Source: Chloroflexota bacterium (GTDB taxonomy: Bacteria > Chloroflexota > Anaerolineae > Promineifilales > Promineifilaceae). From it: a stretch of 38,708 nt of DNA. Positions 1 through 6,766 of the stretch are shown here, in pieces. The notes under the pieces are model-generated. The model made no database searches, was not told where the DNA came from, and was given only the letters and a program-made list of their open reading frames with translations. Position 1 is the stretch's first letter. Each line of letters starts with the position of its first letter. The stretch spans positions 1 to 38,708 of the forward strand of contig JAAEOP010000030.1 of NCBI GenBank assembly GCA_024223125.1, read 5' to 3'. The position numbers and the translations under genes were made by a program.

Positions 1-129
1 GCGTGTTTCTATTTCTTCAAAAGTTGCTGCTTGATTTTGGTCGTACCAATCCTCTAATTCCTCAAACATTTGCGTTGCTTGTTTCATGAATGCCGCTTTC
101 CGGGCTGCACGTGACATGGGTCGGGTCAT
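1..129 (-). CDS. 5' fragment of a minus-strand gene, possibly a transposase
   Basis: An open frame runs from an ATG at 129 leftward to the window edge for 43 codons without a stop. A good Shine-Dalgarno (GGAGAAG) lies just upstream on the minus strand. The N-terminus is basic (MTRPMSRAARKAAFMKQ) and is followed by an acidic, Tyr/Trp-containing helix (FEELEDWYDQNQAATFEEIE). From memory this resembles the start of ISKra4-type transposases, but only 43 residues are visible and no catalytic residue can be checked. It may instead be an unrelated small protein. The gene is cut by the window, not visibly broken. Confidence 0.45.
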   Translation of the reverse strand, partial: MTRPMSRAARKAAFMKQATQMFEELEDWYDQNQAATFEEIETR

Positions 130-332
130 TTTTCTTCTCCTGTTGTACTATTTTGCTCATCCCCACGATTTCTCGCTATACTCTTGATACCCTTGAGTGG
201 GCTACCCGGACAAACCAGAGTGCCCCCACGAATCTGAGCTATACTCCTTTTCTCATTTCCATTTGCATCTTAATGGAGTTACTTTATAATTTATGTTTGC
301 TTGGGACGTGGATTGTATAACAATAGAAAATT

Positions 333-406
333 CGGGGCGTGGCGCAGTTTGGTAGCGTGCTTCGTTCGGGTCGAAGAGGTCGTCGGTTCAAATCCGGCCG
401 CCCCGA
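333..406 (+). tRNA. tRNA-Pro (anticodon CGG)
   Basis: A full cloverleaf folds by eye. The 7-bp acceptor pairs CGGGGCG with CGCCCCG, the anticodon stem CTTCG/CGAAG carries loop TTCGGGT (anticodon CGG, reading CCG), and the T arm has loop TTCAAAT. The anticodon arm is nearly the same as in E. coli proK. The discriminator is A406 and the next bases are CAG, so CCA is not encoded and must be added after transcription. A weak -10 (TATAAC, 316-321) precedes it. Confidence 0.95.
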
Positions 407-417
407 CAGAGAGTAGG

Positions 418-455
418 AAAACGGCCGTTTCTCATTTGAGAAGTGGCCGTTTTTT
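418..455 (+). terminator. Rho-independent terminator after tRNA-Pro
   Basis: Arms AAAACGGCC (418-426) and GGCCGTTTT (445-453) pair and extend inward through GTTTCTC/GAGAAGT around an ATTT loop, followed by a T-run to 455. The stem contains one ACGGCCGT palindrome. It lies between the tRNA and the convergent phosphoesterase gene, and the A-run on its left could let it work weakly in the other direction too. Confidence 0.85.
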
Positions 456-463
456 CATGTCAA

Positions 464-1207
464 CTAAACGCCGTAGGCCAGCCGTTCAATCAGGCGGCGG
501 GGCATACCAAACTTCTCCATCCGCTGTTGGGTAATGTGTACCGCGTATTCAACCCGCTTGAATTCGCAGGTTAATGTTTCCAAATCTAGCAAAGCGTAAG
601 CGGCGCGGGGGTCGGAGTCTCGTGGCTGCCCGACACTGCCCGGATTGATAATGAGCCGCTGTTCCCCCAGCGAGAAGCTTGTATCCTCTTCAAGATAGTA
701 GGGGGCACGCATATAAATTTCCCGAAATTGTTTATACCGTTCTTCAAAAATAATAGGCACATGGGTATGCCCTACAAAACAGTATGGGGTTTGAAACCAA
801 TCGAAATTTTCAGCGGCCGTGCCCGGATCAATAATATATTCCCAAATGGGATAACGAGGGCTGGCATGAGCCAGTGTAAATGGCCCCTCCACCGTTTTTG
901 AGGGCACAGAATCCAAATAGGCCAATGATTCCTCGGTTAGAGCTTCGCGGGTCCAAGAGATAGCATAGTTGGCTTCTTGATTAAACAGCTTAATATCCAT
1001 GTTGCCCAAGACAGCCTGGTCGTGGTTGCCAGACAGAGTGATATGGTTGTATTTTTGTAATTCAGCCACACATTCGTTGGGATCAGGGCCATACCCAACC
1101 AGATCGCCTAGAAACCAGATTTTGTCCCATTGGTTGACCGTATCGGTCAACACAGCTTCAAAGGCCGCAAAGTTGGCATGGATGTCTGATATGATTAATA
1201 TACGCAT
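464..1207 (-). CDS. Calcineurin-like metallophosphoesterase
   Basis: This 247-residue soluble protein has the full metal-binding set of the calcineurin-like phosphoesterase superfamily (YfcE/MJ0936-type subgroup): SDIHAN (D8, H10), GDLVGYGPDP (D35), GNHD (60-63), a middle His in LAHASPR, and GHTHVP (H147, H149). Such enzymes bind two metal ions and hydrolyse phosphomono- or diesters; the substrate cannot be read from sequence. The length is normal for the family. An AAGGAT Shine-Dalgarno precedes the ATG. It is transcribed alone, convergent with the tRNA-Pro unit and divergent from tsaE, with an AT-rich shared upstream region at 1208-1354. Confidence 0.93.
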   Translation of the reverse strand: MRILIISDIHANFAAFEAVLTDTVNQWDKIWFLGDLVGYGPDPNECVAELQKYNHITLSGNHDQAVLGNMDIKLFNQEANYAISWTREALTEESLAYLDSVPSKTVEGPFTLAHASPRYPIWEYIIDPGTAAENFDWFQTPYCFVGHTHVPIIFEERYKQFREIYMRAPYYLEEDTSFSLGEQRLIINPGSVGQPRDSDPRAAYALLDLETLTCEFKRVEYAVHITQQRMEKFGMPRRLIERLAYGV

Positions 1208-1317
1208 TGATTATCCTTCAAGTTAAAGCACGGAGATAGATTAATAATATTATCTATTCTATCCCTTACCAAATACCTGTAGTAGATGACAATAATACCA
1301 TCTTCGGCGGGGGACGG

Positions 1318-1323
1318 TATAAT
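1318..1323 (+). promoter_or_regulatory. -10 box upstream of tsaE
   Basis: A perfect TATAAT lies 31 nt before the tsaE start. The matching -35 position (ATACCA around 1295-1300) is poor, so this is only a likely promoter for the tsaE-tsaB-rimI group. Confidence 0.4.
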
Positions 1324-1354
1324 TGCTTATTCAAGATAAAGGTATTCTCAGGTT

Positions 1355-1855
1355 ATGGCGATTTTAGATCCGTGGACATTGGATTTTGAGAGTAATAGTG
1401 AGGAGCAGACGATCCGTCTGGGTGTGCGTCTGGGCGAGCTGCTGGAGGCGGGCGATCTTATCTGCTTGTCGGGTGATTTGGGGGCCGGCAAGACAGCATT
1501 AGCGCGGGGTATTGGCCGGGGGTGGGGCAGTTCGCTGCGTGTTACCAGCCCGACGTTTGTGGTGGTGAATGAATATCCGCGTTTGCCCGACGGCCGTATC
1601 CTCTACCATGTTGATTGTTATCGTCTAGAACAACCTGGGGATGTGATGACGGTTGGTCTGGACGATTTGCTGGACGCAGAGGGAGCCATGATGATCGAAT
1701 GGCCGGAACGCATCATTGCCAGACTGCCGGAGGATAGATTGTGGATAACATTAAACTATACCAGCGAAACACGGCGCAAGATGCAGTTTCGCGCTTCTGG
1801 CAGGCGCACTCAAGTTTTGATGGAAGCGTTTAAGAAGAGCGCGTTTGGTATTTAG
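1355..1855 (+). CDS. tsaE: tRNA threonylcarbamoyladenosine biosynthesis ATPase TsaE
   Basis: This 166-residue TsaE (YjeE) P-loop ATPase supports the TsaB-TsaD complex that makes the t6A modification on ANN-decoding tRNAs. Visible landmarks are the Walker A motif SGDLGAGKTAL (residues 39-49), the switch-like region VTSPTFVVVNEY, the YHVDCYRL segment and the conserved IEWPER near the end. Length is typical. The stop lies 8 nt before tsaB, within the tsaB ribosome-binding region, which indicates co-transcription. No TsaD is present in the window. Confidence 0.96.
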   Translation: MAILDPWTLDFESNSEEQTIRLGVRLGELLEAGDLICLSGDLGAGKTALARGIGRGWGSSLRVTSPTFVVVNEYPRLPDGRILYHVDCYRLEQPGDVMTVGLDDLLDAEGAMMIEWPERIIARLPEDRLWITLNYTSETRRKMQFRASGRRTQVLMEAFKKSAFGI

Positions 1856-1863
1856 GAGACGAC

Positions 1864-2556
1864 ATGATTCTGGCAATTGATACCGCAACCCGTTGGCTGG
1901 GATTGGCTTTGCATGATGGCACGGCCGTCTACGCAGAAACTGGCTGGCGTTGCCTGAACAATCACACCATTGAACTGGTTCCGGCTGTGGCCGAGATGTT
2001 GCAGCGGGCGTCTTTGACTCCGGCTGATTTAACGGCCGTGGCCATTGCTATTGGACCCGGTTCTTATACCGGTTTGCGCGTCGGTCTGGCTGTTGCCAAA
2101 GGGATGGCTCTGGCCAACCATACCCCGCTGGTTGGTGTGTCTACATTGGATATTGTGGCCGCTGCCATGGGGCCACAGCCGGGCAAACTAGTAGTTGTGG
2201 CCGAAGCGGGACGAACGCGGGTAGTATCGGCCGTGTACAATTGGCAAAATAGACTTGGTTGGATGTCTAAGCAAACGTCAACCATCAATACCTGGGCAGA
2301 GTTGTTAGAGTGCCTGAGTGAAGCAGGCCAGATTGTTTTTGCCGGTGAGATTACGGCCGATGCTGTAAAAAATATCCGGGCGGCCAGCAAAACATTCCGT
2401 GTCGTTCCACCCGCTATGTCTGTGCGGCGGGCCGGTTTTCTGGCCGAAATAGGCTGGCAGCGTTTTCGTAAGGGGGAAGTGGATGACGGCCGTACAATAG
2501 CCCCCGTTTATTTGAAAGCGCCGGATGGGAGTTTGCAAGTTACGAGTGGCAAGTAG
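1864..2556 (+). CDS. tsaB: tRNA threonylcarbamoyladenosine biosynthesis protein TsaB
   Basis: TsaB (YeaZ) is a catalytically inactive ASKHA-fold partner of TsaD in t6A synthesis. The N-terminus MILAIDTATRWLGLAL and the GPGSYTGLRVGLAVAKG segment are diagnostic. At 230 residues it is of normal length. TTAGGAGACGAC before the ATG is a strong ribosome-binding site. The last codons (QVTSGK) are read from a short 7-bp-period array (2535-2567), so the C-terminus seems to have been rewritten by that repeat. It overlaps the assigned start of rimI by 32 nt. Confidence 0.95.
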   Translation: MILAIDTATRWLGLALHDGTAVYAETGWRCLNNHTIELVPAVAEMLQRASLTPADLTAVAIAIGPGSYTGLRVGLAVAKGMALANHTPLVGVSTLDIVAAAMGPQPGKLVVVAEAGRTRVVSAVYNWQNRLGWMSKQTSTINTWAELLECLSEAGQIVFAGEITADAVKNIRAASKTFRVVPPAMSVRRAGFLAEIGWQRFRKGEVDDGRTIAPVYLKAPDGSLQVTSGK

Positions 2557-3109
2557 GCAAGTGTTAGTTCCCCCACCGCCCTATAAATTTCGTTTGATGA
2601 CGTTGGATGATGTAGCGGCCGTGTACGAGCTTGACCGGCTCTGCTTCCCAACTCCGGCCCGTAAAGGGATGTTTGAGCATGAAATAAGCGGCAATGATCT
2701 GGCCTATTATCATGTGCTGACAGTGGACGAGAAGGTGATTGGTTTTGCTGGTTACTGGCTTATAAGGGATGAGATTCACATTAGCGCCATCGGCATTCAT
2801 CCCCACTGGCAGAGATGCTATTTTGGGGAACTGCTGCTGCTCAATATGCTGCTGTTGGCCTATACTCATCCGGCTAATATGATGACGTTGGAAGTGCGCC
2901 GCAGCAATGTTGCCGCTCAAAAATTGTACCTGAAATATAAGTTTGAAATTGTGGGAGAGCGCCGCCGTTACTACCGCGATACCGGAGAAGATGCCCTCAT
3001 CATGACCATGCCCGCTCTGGATGCCAGCTTCCATCAGTTTCTACAATCTCAACAAACAGATTTGTTGGCTCGCCTTCCAGTGAGGAATCACGGCCGTCAT
3101 CCTGTATAA
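2525..3109 (+). CDS. rimI: RimI-like ribosomal-protein alanine N-acetyltransferase
   Basis: This GNAT acetyltransferase carries the AIGIHPHWQR (acetyl-CoA loop) and LEVRRSNVAAQKLYLKYKF signatures of the RimI family, which acetylates the N-terminal Ala of ribosomal protein S18. Position directly after tsaE-tsaB is the usual bacterial cluster. The canonical pyrophosphate-loop motif Q/RxxGxG/A appears as HWQRCYFGELL, which is somewhat degenerate. The start is uncertain: ATG 2525 lies inside tsaB, and a GTG at 2561 just after the heptamer array would give a protein starting closer to the conserved fold (YKFRLMTLDD). A C-terminal tail of about 25 residues has no recognisable motif. Confidence 0.85.
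   Translation: MGVCKLRVASRQVLVPPPPYKFRLMTLDDVAAVYELDRLCFPTPARKGMFEHEISGNDLAYYHVLTVDEKVIGFAGYWLIRDEIHISAIGIHPHWQRCYFGELLLLNMLLLAYTHPANMMTLEVRRSNVAAQKLYLKYKFEIVGERRRYYRDTGEDALIMTMPALDASFHQFLQSQQTDLLARLPVRNHGRHPV
2535..2567 (+). repeat. Short degenerate 7-bp-period array (tsaB/rimI junction)
   Basis: Successive heptamers of the type CAAGTTA / CGAGTGG / CAAGTAG / GCAAGTG span the end of tsaB and the beginning of rimI. The period is less perfect than in the arrays at 8829, 33057, 34383 and 36345. Confidence 0.5.
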
Positions 3110-3159
3110 CTCTGTATCGTAGCTTAATAGCGGAAAACCAAAATAGGGAGCAGCAAACA

Positions 3160-4176
3160 ATGAAATTATTTATCACCGGGGGAGCTGGCTTTATCGGTTG
3201 CAACAGTGCCACCCATTTTTTGAAACAAGGCCACACAGTCATTATTTACGATAATTTATCTCGTAAAGGCGGTCCGGCAAATCTTGTCTGGCTGCAAGAG
3301 CAGTTTGGCTCCCAGTTGCAATTTGTACAGGGTGACGTTCGTAATTATGATGCCTTGTGTGCCGAAATCGGCGGCAGCGATGCAGTATTGCATCTGGCCA
3401 GTCAGGTTGCTGTCACTACCTCAGTCCAAAACCCGCGTGAGGATTTTGAGATTAATGCACTGGGTACGTTTAATCTGCTGGAGGCAGTGCGTCATTTTGC
3501 ACCGGAGGCGGCCGTTCTCTACGCCAGCACCAATAAAGTATACGGCAGTCTGGAGGCAGCACAGGTAGAACGGCAAGGTGAACGGTATGGTTTTGCCGAT
3601 TACCCGTTGGGAATTCCTGAAAGTTATCCGTTAGATTTCCATTCTCCCTATGGGTGTTCAAAAGGGGCGGGTGACCAATACATGATTGATTATGCTCACA
3701 TCTATGGCCTGCGAACGCTGGTTTTCCGGCAGTCGTGCATTTACGGCCGTCGTCAGTTTGGCATAGAAGACCAGGGTTGGGTAGCTCACTTTGTCATTGC
3801 TGCGGTGAAGGAACGGCCGATTAGCATTTATGGCGACGGCCGTCAGGTACGTGATCTGCTCCATGTTTCTGATTTGATTCGAGCCTATGAATTGGGATTG
3901 GAAAATATGGATACCTTAAAAGGACAGGCGTTTAACATAGGTGGCGGCTTACAAAATACCCTCTCCATCTGGGTAGAGTTTGGCCTCCTGCTGGCCAAAT
4001 TAACCGGACGCGACATTCCGGTACAATGGGGCGATTGGCGGCCGGGCGACCAGCGTGTTTTCATTGCTGATATTCGTAAAGCACAACAGATATTAAGCTG
4101 GCAGCCCAAAATTTCCCCGGCCGAAGGTATTCAGGATTTGTATAAGTGGGTTTCGGCTAACCCACAACTTTTTTAA
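3160..4176 (+). CDS. NAD-dependent sugar-nucleotide epimerase (CDP-paratose 2-epimerase-like, SDR)
   Basis: An extended short-chain dehydrogenase/reductase of 338 residues. The Rossmann motif TGGAGFIG is at residues 6-13, a Ser/Thr pair at 123-124 and the catalytic Tyr-x3-Lys is Y164/K168 (PYGCSKGAGDQY). QVAVTTSVQNPREDFEINAL and RQSCIYG followed by EDQGWVAHF are features I associate with CDP-tyvelose/CDP-paratose 2-epimerases, which build dideoxyhexoses for surface polysaccharide. No partner sugar gene is visible nearby, so the exact substrate is open. The Shine-Dalgarno is GGGAG 9 nt before the ATG. Confidence 0.85.
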   Translation: MKLFITGGAGFIGCNSATHFLKQGHTVIIYDNLSRKGGPANLVWLQEQFGSQLQFVQGDVRNYDALCAEIGGSDAVLHLASQVAVTTSVQNPREDFEINALGTFNLLEAVRHFAPEAAVLYASTNKVYGSLEAAQVERQGERYGFADYPLGIPESYPLDFHSPYGCSKGAGDQYMIDYAHIYGLRTLVFRQSCIYGRRQFGIEDQGWVAHFVIAAVKERPISIYGDGRQVRDLLHVSDLIRAYELGLENMDTLKGQAFNIGGGLQNTLSIWVEFGLLLAKLTGRDIPVQWGDWRPGDQRVFIADIRKAQQILSWQPKISPAEGIQDLYKWVSANPQLF

Positions 4177-4203
4177 CCAACCCTTCCGATTTTTATTTTC
4201 CCC

Positions 4204-4231
4204 TTGACAAAAATTCCCTTGTTGCTAAAAT
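4204..4231 (+). promoter_or_regulatory. Sigma-70 promoter of the regulator gene
   Basis: A perfect -35 TTGACA (4204-4209) and -10 TAAAAT (4226-4231) are separated by 16 nt in an AT-rich stretch between the epimerase stop and the regulator start. It is one of the best promoters in the window. Confidence 0.75.
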
Positions 4232-4239
4232 AATATATA

Positions 4240-4259
4240 CGATAAAAAATATTTTAACG
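4240..4259 (+). promoter_or_regulatory. Candidate operator, imperfect palindrome
   Basis: A 20-nt imperfect palindrome (CGATAAAAAATATTTTAACG, 8 of 10 pairs complementary) lies just downstream of the -10 and before the regulator gene. The placement fits autorepression by the encoded winged-helix protein. This is inference from symmetry and position only. Confidence 0.4.
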
Positions 4260-4274
4260 ATAGAATAGGATATA

Positions 4275-4898
4275 ATGATGAAATCATTTCAGCCCGAAGC
4301 AGACTTTGTCATTGAAGATTTAGAAACCCTCAAAGCCATTGTGGACCCACTGCGTACCCAAATCTTGGAATTGTTGGTTTTGGAGCCGTTGACTGTCAAA
4401 CAAATGGCAGAAAAATTAGGGTTAGCTCCCAGTAAGCTCTATTATCATGTGAATATGTTGGAAAAATATAACTTTATCCAGGTTGTAGAAACGCGCATGG
4501 TGGCCAATATGGTCCAAAAATATTATCGAGCGACGGCCGTTATCTATCGTATCGCCGATCACTTGCTTTCCTTTCAAACGGATGAAGGTAAAGACAACAT
4601 TAACTCCATCTTTTTGTCGGTCATAGATACGACCCGTGAAGACATGATACGTACATTGGCTGCCCGCGCCTATGAAGTAACGCAAGGATTAGAGACACAG
4701 CCACGGCCGTTAATAATTAACCGGCAGGTAAACCTTATCCCAGAAAATCGTGCGGAAGAGTTTCGTTCCCGCTTAAAGGAATTGTTAAATGATTTTAATG
4801 CAGCGGTTAAGGAAGAAACGGCCGAACCTTTAGAAACTTATGCCTTTACCGTAGCTTTTTACCCCAGCATTTACTTCCCAGATGAAGTTTCTGAATAA
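4275..4898 (+). CDS. ArsR-like winged-helix transcriptional regulator
   Basis: This 207-residue protein has an N-terminal ArsR/HTH_20-type winged helix (about residues 18-80: LKAIVDPLRTQILELL, then MAEKLGLAPSKLYYHVNMLEK and a wing segment). A roughly 120-residue C-terminal part may bind a ligand or dimerise; I do not recognise it. The start could be ATG 4275 or ATG 4278; AGGA at 4267-4270 suits the second better. Its own promoter and palindrome lie upstream and an MFS exporter gene follows, so it probably controls itself and the exporter. Confidence 0.85.
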   Translation: MMKSFQPEADFVIEDLETLKAIVDPLRTQILELLVLEPLTVKQMAEKLGLAPSKLYYHVNMLEKYNFIQVVETRMVANMVQKYYRATAVIYRIADHLLSFQTDEGKDNINSIFLSVIDTTREDMIRTLAARAYEVTQGLETQPRPLIINRQVNLIPENRAEEFRSRLKELLNDFNAAVKEETAEPLETYAFTVAFYPSIYFPDEVSE

Positions 4899-4937
4899 CC
4901 AATAATTTTATCCGTTTTATCTTGAATCTGAGCTGCT

Positions 4938-5068
4938 AGTACTTCGCGGCGTAAGTTCTCCCACATTAAACGTAACCCGCGAAGTACTTAAACAGTCTGG
5001 CGAATGAACTCTGAATAACGATGAGGTACTTACGCCAGACTGTACTAGAGCAAACGGCAGTTTGCTCT
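4938..5068 (+). promoter_or_regulatory. Three-hairpin leader with an alternative pairing before the MFS gene
   Basis: Three consecutive inverted repeats occupy the gap: AGTACTTCGCGG (4938-4949) with 4977-4988, 12 bp, loop 27; ACAGTCTGGCG (4992-5002) with 5033-5043, 11 bp, loop 30; and AGAGCAAAC (5047-5055) with 5060-5068, 9 bp, loop 4. In addition GGCGTAAGT (4948-4956) is perfectly complementary to ACTTACGCC (5028-5036), which uses bases of both large stems. The MFS Shine-Dalgarno (AAAAGGAG) follows at 5088-5095. No U-run follows any stem. It may be an mRNA control element or a mobile hairpin element. Confidence 0.6.
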
Positions 5069-5100
5069 CACCATACCCCCTGCCTGAAAAGGAGTAAATT

Positions 5101-6504
5101 ATGACCGCTTCAAAAGTGGCTGCCCCTAAAAATATGCGTACCTTTCTCATCATCTGGTTAGGTCAGGTTATTTCCATCATCGGCTCTGGACTAACCGGTT
5201 TTGGCCTAGCGGTATGGATGTTTGAGCGGACAGGGGAAGCCACCCCGTTTGCCTTGACTGTGCTGGCTGGCAGTTTGCCGCCAATTTTGCTTTCCCCTCT
5301 GGCTGGGCCGCTGGTAGACCGTTGGAATCGCCGCTACATTATGATTGGGGCCGATGTGGGCAGCGCTTTGATTACGGCCGTCGCTCTACTCTTGCTTGCC
5401 ACCAGCCAACTACAAGTGTGGCACATTTATCTCATCGCCGCTCTGTCCGCTTCCTTATCTGCCTTTCAAGAACCGGCCTACACGGCGTCTGTCTCCTTGC
5501 TCGTCCCCGAAAAGGAGTTGGCCCGCGCCAACGGCCTCATGCAAATGAGCCAGGCATTACAGATGTTGGCTGCCCCGCTGTTAGCCGGTGTTTTCTTTGT
5601 TGCCATTGGCCTGCGCGGTATCTTCCTCATTGATTTTGTAACCTTTTTCTTTGCGGTCGGCAGCCTGCTTATTGTCAGAATACCCCAACCTAAACCCAGT
5701 CAGGCGTTAGATGAGGAGGAGGTCAAACCCTCTATTTGGCGGGAAGCTCTCTTTGGTTTCAAATATCTACGCGCTCGTACTGGTTTGTTAGGTTTGCTTA
5801 TCTTTTTTGCATTCGTCAACTTTTTTCTGAACTTTGCCGCTGTTCTACTGGGGCCATTACTGCTTACATTTGGCACGGCCGCCGCATTGGGCACAGTGCA
5901 GGCAGTCGGCGGCGTAGGCATGTTAATTGGCAGTATTAGCATGAGCGCCTGGGGCGGCCCGGCAGCCGGTCGTCGCGTATTGGCCGTTTTAGGGTTTGTC
6001 GGTGTGGCTGCTGCGGGTCTAATTGTGGCTGGCGTTGCCGCCACAGCCTGGAGCGTGGGCTTGGGCTTTTTCATCTTGATGTTTACCATACCTTTTGGCG
6101 GCGGTATCAGCCAGACATTGTTCCAAACGAAAGTAGCCCCCGATGTACAAGGGCGCGTCTTTGCCACCCGTTCAATGATTTCTCGTTCAATGATGCCACT
6201 GGCTTTTTTGTTAGCTGGCTTTCTGGCTGACCGGGTTTTTGAGCCGTTATTGCGTGAGGGTGGCGCCTGGGCGTCTGGACCCATCGGGCAATGGGTAGGC
6301 GTCGGCCCAGGTCGGGGGATTGGTTTGCTTTTTATGATGTCAGGGTTGACGTTGGTCGTGGTGACGATAATTGCGTCAACACATCCGCGGTTACGCAATC
6401 TGGAAACGGAACTGCCCGATATGCTGCCAGAGCCTGAGGATGAGGATACGGAGGAAACGGCCGTTTCCCCTACACAACCGGCATTCACTTCATCCGGTTC
6501 CTAA
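5101..6504 (+). CDS. MFS transporter (EntS/MFS_3-like exporter)
   Basis: A 467-residue integral membrane protein with about 12 hydrophobic segments. The first half contains the MFS loop 2-3 signature (LAGPLVDRWNRRYIMI), and the central loop is charged (about residues 195-215). It most resembles the EntS/MFS_3 group of drug and siderophore exporters, as judged by the N-terminal pattern (WLGQVISIIGSGLTGFGLAVW) and the FQEPAYTASVSLLVP segment. The C-terminus is a hydrophilic acidic tail. AAAAGGAG precedes the ATG. It probably works with the ArsR-like regulator upstream; the substrate is unknown. Confidence 0.9.
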   Translation: MTASKVAAPKNMRTFLIIWLGQVISIIGSGLTGFGLAVWMFERTGEATPFALTVLAGSLPPILLSPLAGPLVDRWNRRYIMIGADVGSALITAVALLLLATSQLQVWHIYLIAALSASLSAFQEPAYTASVSLLVPEKELARANGLMQMSQALQMLAAPLLAGVFFVAIGLRGIFLIDFVTFFFAVGSLLIVRIPQPKPSQALDEEEVKPSIWREALFGFKYLRARTGLLGLLIFFAFVNFFLNFAAVLLGPLLLTFGTAAALGTVQAVGGVGMLIGSISMSAWGGPAAGRRVLAVLGFVGVAAAGLIVAGVAATAWSVGLGFFILMFTIPFGGGISQTLFQTKVAPDVQGRVFATRSMISRSMMPLAFLLAGFLADRVFEPLLREGGAWASGPIGQWVGVGPGRGIGLLFMMSGLTLVVVTIIASTHPRLRNLETELPDMLPEPEDEDTEETAVSPTQPAFTSSGS

Positions 6505-6535
6505 TGATTTACATCGTGAAATAAATAATCAACAT

Positions 6536-6565
6536 TTCCCCGGAAACTTTTAAGTTTCCGAGGAA
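6536..6565. repeat. 14-bp inverted repeat after the MFS gene
   Basis: TTCCCCGGAAACTT and its near-perfect complement AAGTTTCCGAGGAA (one mismatch) flank a 2-nt loop. There is no T-run on either side, so it is a hairpin of unknown role, possibly a 3'-end stabiliser of the MFS transcript. Confidence 0.6.
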
Positions 6566-6664
6566 ATTCAAGAAACTAAATTCATAGTGTTCCAACACGA
6601 TCCCTTGTATGGCACGGCCATTTTGTTCGGCTGCACAATCAAGAACTAACTCTTATTCCTTCTT

Positions 6665-6684
6665 ATCGACAATCTTTTGTCGAT
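6665..6684. repeat. ATCGACAA/TTGTCGAT hairpin, copy 1
   Basis: An 8-bp perfect hairpin with a TCTT loop lies between the MFS gene and dnaX. A related hairpin with the same outer ATCGAC/GTCGAT arms and flanking bases occurs at 31371-31389. Confidence 0.6.
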
Positions 6685-6731
6685 GTTGGCGCGTAAGCGC
6701 CTAATCCTTACCCCTCACCCCCTCATCACCC

Positions 6732-6760
6732 TTGTCACACCCCATGCAGGATGCTAAACT
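6732..6760 (+). promoter_or_regulatory. dnaX promoter, probably giving a leaderless mRNA
   Basis: TTGTCA (6732-6737) and TAAACT (6755-6760) are separated by exactly 17 nt. Only 6 nt lie between the -10 box and the dnaX ATG at 6767, so transcription would begin at or within a base or two of the start codon. No Shine-Dalgarno lies at a usable distance. Confidence 0.65.
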
Positions 6761-6766
6761 AACCCT

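Noticed and set aside
90..320. 76-codon plus-strand frame with a hydrophobic stretch before tRNA-Pro
   Set aside because: It overlaps the better supported minus-strand gene start at 129, has no ribosome-binding site and runs to the tRNA leader.
5700..6488. 262-codon open frame antisense to the MFS gene
   Set aside because: It is the mirror of a strongly coding membrane protein gene, is rich in Pro, Thr and Arg without any motif, and has no ribosome-binding site.
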